Assembly (NCBI GenBank): GCA_937910905.1
Contig: CALEPV010000006.1
Span: 1 to 45,825 of the forward strand
DNA from: an uncultured Prevotellaceae bacterium
GTDB lineage: Bacteria; Bacteroidota; Bacteroidia; Bacteroidales; Bacteroidaceae
Length of the DNA: 45,825 bases
Direction: 5' to 3'
Of the stretch, positions 23,050-31,578 are shown piece after piece. Each line of letters opens with the position of its first letter. Position 1 is the stretch's first letter. The notes beneath the pieces were generated by a model. That model ran no database searches. It saw nothing but the letters and a program-made list of their open reading frames with translations, and was not told the origin of the DNA. The translations under genes and the position numbers were made by a program.

Positions 23050-25815
23050 CTATGCCAACCTGTTGTCGCATGGAATCCACATCCAGAAGGTGCAGCCTTG
23101 GTTGTCGCCTTGACTCTCCACGCCTATGCTGCCGCCGCAGCTCTCAGCTATGGACTTGCATATTGCCAGACCCATGCCAGTGCCCTGTGTGAACTCGTCG
23201 AGTTTGACGAAGCGGTCGAAGATGTTGGCTTGCTTGTCCTGCGGTATGCCTATGCCAGTGTCCTCGCAGTAGATGCGCAGGCCGTGGTCCTCGTAGCGGT
23301 AGCCTATGCGTATATGGCCGTTCTTGGTGAACTTCACGGCATTGGTGACGAAGTTGGTGAGCACCTGCTGTATGCGAGCCACGTCCACGGTGGTGTGGAA
23401 GGCTCGATACGGGCTGTCGGTGATGAACTCCAAGCCTGCGTCGTGCACTCTCTGCTGTAGTGTCAGGTGTATGTCCTCGAATGCCTTGACGAAGTCCACG
23501 TCTATGGGCTGTATGGTGGTGGGGCCATCGAATATGCTCGATGCCTCGATGATATCGTTGATGAGACGTTGCAGCATATCGCTGGAGTTGCGTATGATGC
23601 GTACGAACTCTGACCGGTCGTCGGCACTTTCTATACTCTGCAGTACGCCCGTGAAGCCCACAATAGCGTTCAGCGGTGTGCGCAGCTCGTGGGTCATGGA
23701 TGCCATGAAACCGCTCTTGAGGCGCACGCTGTCCTGTGCTAAGCGTGTCTGTTGCTCCAGATCGTGGCGTGTCTGTGTCTGTACGGTGATGTCGGATGCT
23801 ATGCCCTCGTGACCTATGATATTGCCATCGGCATCGGTCACTGGGGTGAACGTGAGGTCGAAGGTGGTGCCTGGCTGCCCCTCTGACTGTCGTATGAGGT
23901 GAAGCACATAGTGCTGCGACTCGCGCGTGTGGGTGTCGTTGAGCAGTTGCTGCACTGGCTGGCGGTCCTGCTCGGCCAGCATCTCGTTGACGAAGGTGTC
24001 GAAGCTATGCACATACTCAGGTGCATCGGGCGAGCGGTACACGCTGATGGTCTGCTCGGCAATGTTGCTATGCATGATGTAACGATCGCTGTTGCGCAGC
24101 AGATAGCCGAGCCACCGTTTCTGCAAGCTGATGCGCTCGCGTGCCTTCTGCGACTCGTCCTGTAGACGGAAGATGTCAAGGTAGCGGCTGCGCTGCTCGG
24201 TGATGTCCAATGTGCAGGCGAAGTAGTTGGCTATCTCGCCGGCCGAGTTGACAAGCGGTATCACATGGAACTCGATGTATCGATCCACACCGATGTCGGG
24301 ATAGTGCATGTGCTGACACACGATGAGCTTGTCGCTGGCATCGGTGGACAGTGCGTTGCGGAACAGCGGTACGTCGAACATGTTGAGGCTGTGCCAGTAG
24401 CGCTCGGCATCGGTGCTGGACGACGCGTCGCCCGATGAGAATCCACACAGCTCCTTCATGCCGTCGTTCAGGTAGATGAGCCAGCCGTTACGGTTGTAGA
24501 ACGACATGGCCACTGAAGGCATGTTGGACAGACGGTCGTACTTCTTGACCAGCTCGCGGGCGGCCTTGTCCTCCTCGACCTCCTGTGTGACGTCGTGTAT
24601 GGCATTGACAATGTATGCTGGGCGACCCGTCAAGTCGAGCTCGGATATGGCATGACCCTGGAAGTTGAGCCACCGTGGGGCATCGTCGGTGCCTATGTTC
24701 CACCGTTTGTCCAGTTCGAAGCGACGCTCGCGACCCACCAACAGCAGTCCCATCTTCTGCGAGAATTCCTGCTGCTGGTCGGGGTGTATGCGCTGTGTGA
24801 ACTGCTGCAAGGTGAGACCTCCGTCGGGCAGTATGTGGCCGTAGCGGTTGGTGATGCGGTCGTGCTTGATGTCGTACTCCATGACGTTGAAGTTGCCCAT
24901 GTGCAGAGCCTTGTACATCATGTCGTTGAGCTCGGTGGAGTTGCGGGTGACGCTGCGCACGTGTGCCCGTGCCAGCCGGTTGAACAGATAGAACAGCGCA
25001 GCCAGCAACAGCGCACTCAGTATGACGTATATGAGCGTGTACGAGCTCTCGTTCTGCACGCGTTCAGGATGGAACCAGCGGTTCTGTATGTTCTCTATCT
25101 CACCGCTCTGCTTGAGACGCGAGTACTGGTCGTCTATGGCTTCGATGAGCTGGCGGTTGCGACCCACGACGTGTATCTCACTGATGGGTATGCTCACATC
25201 GTTGAGCACGATGCCCTCAAGGTTGAGCTCCTTGATCTTCCACTTGAGCGGCTCCTCGCCCCAGATATAGTACTTGTAGTCGCCAGCTATGAGGCCCATG
25301 AGTGCCACCTTAGGCGACTGGAACTCCATGAACGAGGTGTTGGTGGAGTCGCCATCCAGGAAGTAATGTGCCGAGAAGTCGCCTGGCTTGAACACCGCTC
25401 CTTCCTGCTCAAGGCGCTTGGTGGAGATGATGCCCACCGAGTCGGAGTACATGGCCACACGTATGCGGTTGTAGTTGATGATGTTCTCCGACACTATGTA
25501 CGGTGCTTGGCGATAGCGACGGGCATTGGCCAGGATGAGGTCGGCATTGCCGCGCTCGAAGGTGGTCAGCGCTGTGCTCCACTCCTTCATGACGAAGTGG
25601 CAGGGCAGATGCAGCTGCTCCATCACGGCCCGCATCACATCGATGTTCGAGCCAGCGGGCTGCCCCTTGTCATCGAGGTACTCGTAGGGCGGCTTGTCCC
25701 AGTCGCACACTATCACCACAGGGTGGTCGGCATTGAAGATGTCGGTCAGCTGCTGTGCCGAGCCTATGAGCGTTGCCAACAGGCAAGCTATGATTGTGCT
25801 AAGTATCTTTCTCAT
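23050..25815 (-). CDS. Sensor histidine kinase with periplasmic SBP_bac_3 domain (HK1)
   Basis: 921 residues. Signal peptide (1-20), then a periplasmic type 3 solute-binding domain (~30-250: VVIVCDWDKPPYEYLDDKGQP, SNIDVMRAVME, ADLILANARRY), a membrane helix (~260-283: TLIYVILSALLLAALFYLF), PAS-type modules (~430-690, with DADGNIIGHEGIASDIT), and a complete kinase core: H-box MTHELRTPLNAI with phospho-acceptor H709, N-box VTNAVKFT, G1 CEDTGIGIPQD and G2 GTGMGLAICKS. There is no receiver domain and no response regulator next door. The domain resembles the amino-acid/small-molecule-binding kinases of the BvgS/EvgS type. It is the second gene of a pair, four bases after HK2, with which it shares the same architecture. 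Confidence 0.92.
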   Translation of the reverse strand: MRKILSTIIACLLATLIGSAQQLTDIFNADHPVVIVCDWDKPPYEYLDDKGQPAGSNIDVMRAVMEQLHLPCHFVMKEWSTALTTFERGNADLILANARRYRQAPYIVSENIINYNRIRVAMYSDSVGIISTKRLEQEGAVFKPGDFSAHYFLDGDSTNTSFMEFQSPKVALMGLIAGDYKYYIWGEEPLKWKIKELNLEGIVLNDVSIPISEIHVVGRNRQLIEAIDDQYSRLKQSGEIENIQNRWFHPERVQNESSYTLIYVILSALLLAALFYLFNRLARAHVRSVTRNSTELNDMMYKALHMGNFNVMEYDIKHDRITNRYGHILPDGGLTLQQFTQRIHPDQQQEFSQKMGLLLVGRERRFELDKRWNIGTDDAPRWLNFQGHAISELDLTGRPAYIVNAIHDVTQEVEEDKAARELVKKYDRLSNMPSVAMSFYNRNGWLIYLNDGMKELCGFSSGDASSSTDAERYWHSLNMFDVPLFRNALSTDASDKLIVCQHMHYPDIGVDRYIEFHVIPLVNSAGEIANYFACTLDITEQRSRYLDIFRLQDESQKARERISLQKRWLGYLLRNSDRYIMHSNIAEQTISVYRSPDAPEYVHSFDTFVNEMLAEQDRQPVQQLLNDTHTRESQHYVLHLIRQSEGQPGTTFDLTFTPVTDADGNIIGHEGIASDITVQTQTRHDLEQQTRLAQDSVRLKSGFMASMTHELRTPLNAIVGFTGVLQSIESADDRSEFVRIIRNSSDMLQRLINDIIEASSIFDGPTTIQPIDVDFVKAFEDIHLTLQQRVHDAGLEFITDSPYRAFHTTVDVARIQQVLTNFVTNAVKFTKNGHIRIGYRYEDHGLRIYCEDTGIGIPQDKQANIFDRFVKLDEFTQGTGMGLAICKSIAESCGGSIGVESQGDNQGCTFWMWIPCDNRLA

Positions 25816-25819
25816 AGGC

Positions 25820-28630
25820 CTAAACTATTTTCTTGCGCTTCACGGTGGTGGCGTGACACGGTATGGTCATGTACACTGTGGTGCCCTGTCCCAGCTCGGA
25901 GTTGATCTCGAGAGTGCCACCCATCTGGTGCAGCAGCTCGCGGCATATAGCAAGCCCGAGCCCCTTTGTGGCAGGTGCCTTGCCGCTCTGCTGGCTGTTG
26001 ATGCGTGCCAACTCGTCGGGTGCTATGCCCTCGCCGGTGTCATCGACGGTGATCATCAGTCGACGACCTATGTAGTCGTAGCGTGTGCGCACGATGCCTG
26101 TGGCGGTGTGCTGTGCGGCATTGGCCGTCACCTGAGCTATGGCGTGCTCCAGCTGCTCGGCGTCTATGTCTATGACCAGCTGCTCGTAGGGATTCTCCAC
26201 GATGTAACGTGTGGTGGCATTGCGGAACGGACCCCAGCCGGCCACGCACATCGACTCGAACAGCTCCGCGAAGTTGCGTGGCTGTCGGTTCAACTCCATC
26301 ATGTGTGCCTCCAGTCGCGACAGATACAGTATGTTGTCTATCAGGTGCAGCAGCCGGTCGGAGTTGTCCAGTATGCCCTGCCTTACCTCGGCCTCGTTGG
26401 GCTGCGGCTGCTGGCTATCGAGCTTGGCCACATACTGCTCAATGGAGTTCATCGGGGTGCGTATCTCCAGCACCATGTTCTTCACGAAGCTGTCCTTGGC
26501 GGCTTCGACCTCGACCACCTTGGCTGTCTCCACAGCCATGAGCTCCTCCATGTGCCGCAGCTGCGACTGGTCGCGTAGCAGACCTATGTACTCCATCACC
26601 TGTCCCTGCTTGTCGTGACGTGGCACGAGCTTGAAGCTCAGGTAGAGTCGGTATCCGCCCTTGATGCGCAGCGAGGTGCGTATGTTCACATCTATGAGCT
26701 TGTCGGCTCGCTCGTCCATATCGTTGAGCACACGCATGGCTATGTTCTTCGAGCGGTCGTCGACCAGCGCCATGCAGCGTGTCTGTGTCAACACGTGCTG
26801 CACTTGGTTCACGGTGCGGGATATGGTCAGCGTGTGCGAGCGGGGCGAATAGGTGACCAGACGGACATCGCTCTCGCGCAGCACGCTGTCTATATCGGCT
26901 TCGTACTCGGCCAGCTCGCGCTTCAGCTCACTGAGCTGTGTCTGCAGTTGGACCCGCTGTGCCATCTGCTGCACATCCTTGGACACATCGCGGCAGATGG
27001 CGAATATGCCTATCAGCTCGCCCGCATCGTCGTGCACGCTCATCAGTCGGAACTCGTTGTACAGCTTGCCCTTGTGGCGTATGGCTGGCACGCGGCGCTG
27101 CTCGGCGGGTATGCGATCCAGATCCAAGTACTGCGTGGCGTAGTACTCGTCGGCATCGTTAAGATCCAGGTTGCCCGTGTCGAGCATATCGTTCAGGTGC
27201 ACACGCTGAGCGATAATTTCATCGTGGTCGCACTCGAATATCTCGCAGGCCTTGGGGTTGATGTTCTGCAGATAGCCGTCGGCATCGAAGAGCATGATGC
27301 CCGCCATCGAGGTGTTGAACACGCCCCAGTAGCGTATGGTGCGCTCTTCGGACAGACGCTTGCGCTCATGCTCCTCGGTGACATCTTTCTTGGTGCCTAT
27401 AATCATGGTGGGCACACCCTGCTTGTTGCGGTGCAGCACGCTGAGCACTATGTAGTAGTCGCGTTCCTCGGTGTCGCCGCCCTCCACGTCCTTAGCGCGC
27501 AGCGTGAGCGATACCTCTTCCTCCTCGCCGTCGGGACGCGGTGTGGCAGCCAGCCGTTGCAGCACCTCGTTGAGCCGCACAAAGTCCTTAGGGCTGTAGC
27601 GCTGGGCGAACTCGTCCATGGTGTAGGTGTAGGCCACCTTGCCGCTCTCGCCATGCCAGGCGAAGTGGTTGGCCTGTATGTCGTATGTCCAGATGCGCAC
27701 ATGGCTGGTCTCCATTATCAGAGCCAAGCGCTTGTTACGCTTGCTGTTCTCACGCTTCATACGACCCGCCTGTATGCGGTAGCTCAGCGTGTAGAAGCAC
27801 AGTATGACCACCAGCAGCAACGTGGCTCCAGCCACATACCACACCCACATGGACAGCCCTTGCTGCTGACGCTCGGGGTAGAACCACTTGTTCTGTATCG
27901 GTGTGAGCTTCTCGGCGGTGTACAGGCGGCTGTAGGCATCGTCCAAGCGGTCGAGCAGCTTCACGTCGTTGGACATGAACTTGTACTCGCCGTGAGGCAT
28001 ATTGACTGGTGTAAGCTGCAGGTTGTCGATATGGTAGCGATGCAGCAACCACTTGAGCGACAGTGTGTTCCACACTATCTGTCCATCCTCGGTAGCGCTG
28101 ACCTTATGTATGGCCTCACGTATGTCATCAAGCGGTATGGCGTTGTCGCTCCACCCATAGTCCATCATCAGGTGGTGGCACAAGCTGGAGTCGCTCACTA
28201 TGACCTTATGGCGGCTCAGATCCCTGAAGTTGCGTATCTCCACCTCTTTGCCCACAGGTGTGACCACACTCTGTGTGAACAGCGTCACGGCGTTCTTCGA
28301 ATACTGGCCGAACTCGTCGTGGAAGCCCACTGCCAAACCCAGCATCAGGTCCGACTGCCCTTCCTTCAGGTCCTGAAAGGCCTGACTGGCTGGCTTGAGC
28401 TTGATGACGTAGGGTATGTCCAGCTCCTTCATGAGCATACGTATCAGGTCTATGTTGAAGCCGTCGGGCTCGCCCTTGTCGTTCAGGAATGTGTATGGCC
28501 ACAGGTCCCATGCGTCCTCGTAGACGAGCGGATGCTCCTTGGTGTAGACACGCGTGCTGTCGGGCGCAGCCAGTACTGCCCCGCACGCCATGAGTGCCAA
28601 AAGTATTACACTTAGAAGTCTCTTAGTCAT
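25820..28630 (-). CDS. Sensor kinase homologue with SBP_bac_3 domain and degenerate H-box (HK2)
   Basis: 936 residues from the ATG at 28630, which begins a signal peptide (MTKRLLSVILLALMACG). The layout mirrors the next gene: solute-binding domain (~25-255; LWPYTFLNDKGEPDGFN, DLMLGLAVGF), membrane helix (~268-290), PAS-like modules (~300-690, including IMLFDADGYLQNINPKACEIF), dimerisation helices and an HATPase domain. The H-box reads FVKNMVLEIRTPMNSI: the phospho-acceptor histidine is a leucine (codon CTG at 26470-26468). The ATP site looks kept: TANAAQHT, DDTGEGIAP, GLGLAICRE. It may act as a heterodimer partner or regulator of HK1 rather than an autophosphorylating kinase. Confidence 0.9.
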   Translation of the reverse strand: MTKRLLSVILLALMACGAVLAAPDSTRVYTKEHPLVYEDAWDLWPYTFLNDKGEPDGFNIDLIRMLMKELDIPYVIKLKPASQAFQDLKEGQSDLMLGLAVGFHDEFGQYSKNAVTLFTQSVVTPVGKEVEIRNFRDLSRHKVIVSDSSLCHHLMMDYGWSDNAIPLDDIREAIHKVSATEDGQIVWNTLSLKWLLHRYHIDNLQLTPVNMPHGEYKFMSNDVKLLDRLDDAYSRLYTAEKLTPIQNKWFYPERQQQGLSMWVWYVAGATLLLVVILCFYTLSYRIQAGRMKRENSKRNKRLALIMETSHVRIWTYDIQANHFAWHGESGKVAYTYTMDEFAQRYSPKDFVRLNEVLQRLAATPRPDGEEEEVSLTLRAKDVEGGDTEERDYYIVLSVLHRNKQGVPTMIIGTKKDVTEEHERKRLSEERTIRYWGVFNTSMAGIMLFDADGYLQNINPKACEIFECDHDEIIAQRVHLNDMLDTGNLDLNDADEYYATQYLDLDRIPAEQRRVPAIRHKGKLYNEFRLMSVHDDAGELIGIFAICRDVSKDVQQMAQRVQLQTQLSELKRELAEYEADIDSVLRESDVRLVTYSPRSHTLTISRTVNQVQHVLTQTRCMALVDDRSKNIAMRVLNDMDERADKLIDVNIRTSLRIKGGYRLYLSFKLVPRHDKQGQVMEYIGLLRDQSQLRHMEELMAVETAKVVEVEAAKDSFVKNMVLEIRTPMNSIEQYVAKLDSQQPQPNEAEVRQGILDNSDRLLHLIDNILYLSRLEAHMMELNRQPRNFAELFESMCVAGWGPFRNATTRYIVENPYEQLVIDIDAEQLEHAIAQVTANAAQHTATGIVRTRYDYIGRRLMITVDDTGEGIAPDELARINSQQSGKAPATKGLGLAICRELLHQMGGTLEINSELGQGTTVYMTIPCHATTVKRKKIV

Positions 28631-28676
28631 CCTTATAATGCCACACAGCATAGTACAGCTGTTCTGTTTCGGCTTG

Positions 28677-28684
28677 CAAACGTA
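28677..28684 (-). promoter_or_regulatory. Possible -7 box upstream of the sensor kinase pair
   Basis: TACGTTTG on the minus strand, 47 bases before the ATG at 28630. No good TTTG is found at -33. The 22-bp palindrome array at 28749-28836 begins about 65 bases further upstream. Confidence 0.45.
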
Positions 28685-28748
28685 CTGAAATTTTGTGGAA
28701 AACTATCATGTTTGCCTGAAAAGTTTGCATTCAGCGCTATATAGCAAC

Positions 28749-28836
28749 CTCAACACCGCGGTGCAAAGCCCTCAACACCGCGGTGCAAAGCCCTCAACAC
28801 CGCGGTGCAAAGCCCTCGACACCGCGGTGCAAAGCC
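28749..28836. repeat. Four-unit 22-bp tandem array containing CACCGCGGTG
   Basis: Four units CTCAACACCGCGGTGCAAAGCC start at 28749, 28771, 28793 and 28815; the last has CTCGAC for CTCAAC, and a partial fifth unit follows. Each holds the 10-bp palindrome CACCGCGGTG. The array lies between the DUF4954 gene and the sensor kinase pair, upstream of the kinase start. The same palindrome with 22-bp spacing is at 7056-7109. Confidence 0.92.
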
Positions 28837-28857
28837 CTCGACAACCAATAACCCCAA

Positions 28858-30834
28858 TCAGAGTTTCTTCAGCATCCCTATAATCCTATCACCCAGCTGT
28901 GTCTTGCGCTCGATGTGCGCCTGCACCTCGGTGACAAATGGGTTGCTCTCGAAGGCACCGCGCACCTGCTCGAAGTCGGCCTCGGCTGTGCGGTTGGAGC
29001 CATCGAAGCCGAAGCCGGTGTGGGCGGAGAGGCTGAACTCCTTCTTGGCATCGGCATAGAGCATCTTGTCCAGGCTGACCACGCTCTCCTTCCACTGCTC
29101 GACGATGCCTATCAGGTCCTCGATGGTGATGTGCTCGGGGTAGAGACCGTAGAACTCCAGCATCAGGTTGTAGGCCCATGTCCACTCCAACTTGTAGTAC
29201 GACTCGTGTAGCTTGCGCAGACGGGCGTGCAGCTCGTCGGTGGTGGCTATCTCGCCCTGCTCCACCGCGTCGAGTATGCGCAGGACATGTTCCTTGGGCG
29301 CTATCATGCCCGACAGGTCCACCCACGGGCCGGCACCGTCCTGAGTCTTGGGTCGCAGGGCGTCCAACAGCGTCTCGGCCGTGCTGCAGTCAATACGTTC
29401 CAGTCGCGATATGAGCGAGTTGCCCAGGAACTTGTTGATGGCGATGCGGTACAGCAGCTGTCCGCGGTGCAAGCTGGAGTTGCTGATCTTGGCGCTCTGG
29501 TAGGCATACACATCGCTGGTGCGGCCTGACAGACACTCCAGCTGGTCGAGTATGTTCAGGCCCTTGACCATCTTGTCCACGGTGTAGGGCGACAGCAGGT
29601 TGTAGTTGATGAGGTCCAGGCGTCCTTCCTTGGCACGCTTGTCGCGTTTAGGCCACTTCTGCGCATCGCGCACGGTGCCCACGGAACGCAGGTTGACAGC
29701 GGGTGCCAGCCACGTCTCGCCGTTCTTCTCTATCAGGTAGGAGAACGGCAGCAGGCTGGTATCGGGGTTGGACGTGTGGCGTCCCATCACCAGCGAGAAC
29801 GCGCCGATGCGGGCTGGCCAGAGGATATAGCTGTCCGACGATGTCTTGGCACCGCGCTCCAGAGCGCCCTGATGGATGGGGCCGAGCTTGTACATGTGGT
29901 TGCTCTGGTTGCTGCCTGAGCCGGCATTCATGAAGCTGAACATACCGGCTATGAGGAGAGTGCTCTTGTGGTGGGTCACGGTGAAGGGGCCTGCAAAGAT
30001 GGCACAGGCCTCGCCGTTCTCCTCCTGACAGTTGCTGAAGAACAGCGAGTCGGAAGCCGAGTAGCCGTGGCCGAGCGTGCACGACTGACCCACATACACG
30101 CGACTCAGCGTGGTGCAGTCCTCCACGGTCGAGCCGTCCTGAACTATGAAGTCGTCGGCAATCACACCGTAGCCTATGTGTATCGGAGCCTGCTCGCGGC
30201 TGTTCAGCGTGCCGTTCTTCAGCCGGCCGGCACCCTCCACCTTGGCGTAGGCACCGATGTACATGTTTTTAATATAGCCTGTATCGACTATTGTGGAGTG
30301 CTCGCCTATGGTGCCGCGGCTGCTGGAGCACTCGGCCACACGCTGCGCAGCGAAGCGCTTGAGCTGCTCTATCAGCACCGGGCGGTGGCGGTAGATGGCT
30401 TCGATATAGGCCTCGTGAGCTGTCAGGCGGTCGTGGATAGTCACCTCGCGTCCTCCCGTCTCGTTCAGCACGCACACCTCTATGCCGTTGCCGAAGGCCG
30501 ACTGGCCGTCGCACAGTATGATGTCCACGTTCTCGATGAAGCAGTCGTCGCCTATGTCGTAGCTGGCTATGTAGTTCTTGATGTTCTCGATGCAGCAGTT
30601 GTCGCCTATGGTCACATCGTGCAGAGTGGCGTTGAATATACCCGTGTGCTTGTGTATGCCGCCCGGCATGTCGAAGCTCTTCTCGAAACGACCCAGCGCG
30701 ATGTTGCCTGAGAAGCGCACGCCACGCACGTACTTCAAGCTGGCCTCATCGCTGACCTGCACCTTCGACCAATCCTCGGCCGAACAGCCCTGCGCCTCCA
30801 GCAGGGCTATATCTTTGTCGGATAATGCTTTCAT
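28858..30834 (-). CDS. DUF4954 protein (left-handed beta-helix type)
   Basis: 658 residues, no signal peptide. Residues ~60-330 show hexapeptide-like repeats of a left-handed beta-helix (TIGDNCCIENI, IGDDCFIENVDII, YIGAYAKVEGAG, IGYGVIADDFIVQDGS, YVGQSCTLGHGY), as in sugar-nucleotide acyl- and nucleotidyl-transferases. Then come MFSFMNAGSGSNQSNHMYKLGP and HTSNPDTSLLPFSYLIEKNG, which are characteristic of the Bacteroidetes DUF4954 family, and a helical C-terminus. The function is unknown; a sugar-nucleotide transferase-related role is a guess from the fold. A -7-like box (TAACTTTG) lies at 30870-30863 on the minus strand. Confidence 0.85.
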   Translation of the reverse strand: MKALSDKDIALLEAQGCSAEDWSKVQVSDEASLKYVRGVRFSGNIALGRFEKSFDMPGGIHKHTGIFNATLHDVTIGDNCCIENIKNYIASYDIGDDCFIENVDIILCDGQSAFGNGIEVCVLNETGGREVTIHDRLTAHEAYIEAIYRHRPVLIEQLKRFAAQRVAECSSSRGTIGEHSTIVDTGYIKNMYIGAYAKVEGAGRLKNGTLNSREQAPIHIGYGVIADDFIVQDGSTVEDCTTLSRVYVGQSCTLGHGYSASDSLFFSNCQEENGEACAIFAGPFTVTHHKSTLLIAGMFSFMNAGSGSNQSNHMYKLGPIHQGALERGAKTSSDSYILWPARIGAFSLVMGRHTSNPDTSLLPFSYLIEKNGETWLAPAVNLRSVGTVRDAQKWPKRDKRAKEGRLDLINYNLLSPYTVDKMVKGLNILDQLECLSGRTSDVYAYQSAKISNSSLHRGQLLYRIAINKFLGNSLISRLERIDCSTAETLLDALRPKTQDGAGPWVDLSGMIAPKEHVLRILDAVEQGEIATTDELHARLRKLHESYYKLEWTWAYNLMLEFYGLYPEHITIEDLIGIVEQWKESVVSLDKMLYADAKKEFSLSAHTGFGFDGSNRTAEADFEQVRGAFESNPFVTEVQAHIERKTQLGDRIIGMLKKL

Positions 30835-30889
30835 TATGATAGGTATTATAGTGATCCGGCTGCAAAGTTAAGTATTATGTTACAAAATG

Positions 30890-30920
30890 TTTGCCGTATG
30901 GACAAGATATATTACTTTTG
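30890..30920 (+). promoter_or_regulatory. Promoter of the methyltransferase-like gene
   Basis: TTTG (30890-30893), 19-base spacer, TACTTTTG (30913-30920). It lies inside the longest open frame (from 30887), showing that the real start must be downstream, at 30947. Confidence 0.75.
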
Positions 30921-30946
30921 TACAATCAAAGTTTGACGCAGGTCAG

Positions 30947-31543
30947 ATGAAACAGTTTCCTCTAATACGCAATCCGCTGGTGTGGTTACGCCGCATAGCC
31001 CACCGTCGAGGCTACGGCGTGCACTCCCCTTTCGCATTCCAGCTAATCATGGATGCCGTCTACGAGTCCACGCCCTACTATGCCTACTCATGCCTTGCAA
31101 GCCTCCACCCGTGGCCGGTGCGGGTGCTGAACCTCTTTCCCCTGCAATGCCACCGGCTGCTGTTCCGTCTGGCCAACTATCAGCACCCAGCCTGCATCAT
31201 TCTGCTGGGTGCCAGCCACCACGAGGCGGCCTACATGCAGGCAGCCGTTCCCTCGGCGCAGTTGCGGGTGGAGCACGATGTCGCCGGCATAGGAGCCCTA
31301 CCGCCGTCAGCCCTGCTGTTTGTCGGAGCCGGCGAGCTGCCCCACACAGCGGCTCTGGCCGACGCGATGCCCGCCGACGGTATGCTCGTCGTGGAGGGTA
31401 TACACAGCAGCCCCGCCGCCGCGCAGATGTGGCACGATCTGCAGGCGGCACCGCACACAGGCATCACCTTCGACCTCTACACCTACGGCATCTGCTGCTT
31501 CGACCGTAGCCGCCACAAGCAGCACTACATCGTCAACTTCTAA
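30947..31543 (+). CDS. SAM-dependent methyltransferase-like protein
   Basis: 198 residues from the ATG at 30947, chosen because the promoter overlaps the upstream ATG at 30887. The N-terminal RRIAHRRGYGVHSPFAFQLI is a signature of a Bacteroidetes family with a class I methyltransferase fold. Other family segments are MLVVEGIHSSP and, near the C-terminus, ITFDLYTYGICCFDR ending in basic residues and HYIVNF. The usual glycine-rich SAM-binding motif is poorly kept here (IILLGASHHEAAYMQ), so catalytic activity is uncertain. No substrate can be inferred. It is convergent with the giant fimbrial gene. Confidence 0.6.
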   Translation: MKQFPLIRNPLVWLRRIAHRRGYGVHSPFAFQLIMDAVYESTPYYAYSCLASLHPWPVRVLNLFPLQCHRLLFRLANYQHPACIILLGASHHEAAYMQAAVPSAQLRVEHDVAGIGALPPSALLFVGAGELPHTAALADAMPADGMLVVEGIHSSPAAAQMWHDLQAAPHTGITFDLYTYGICCFDRSRHKQHYIVNF

Positions 31544-31560
31544 CAACACCAACGGACACC

Positions 31561-31577
31561 GCCGGTTCGTGACCGGC
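31561..31577. terminator. Hairpin between convergent genes
   Basis: GCCGG (31561-31565) / CCGGC (31573-31577) with loop TTCGTGA, followed on the plus strand by ATTATCTCTTT. It fills most of the 35-base gap between the methyltransferase-like gene and the giant gene and could terminate the former. Confidence 0.5.
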
Positions 31578-31578
31578 A

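Noticed and set aside
26615..28615. 666-codon open frame opposite the HK2 sensor kinase gene
   Set aside because: Long antisense frame caused by GC-rich codon bias; no recognisable domains, while the opposite strand encodes a complete kinase.
28749..28836. Possible CRISPR array
   Set aside because: Units are only 22 bp with no distinct spacers; the whole unit is repeated and no cas genes are present.
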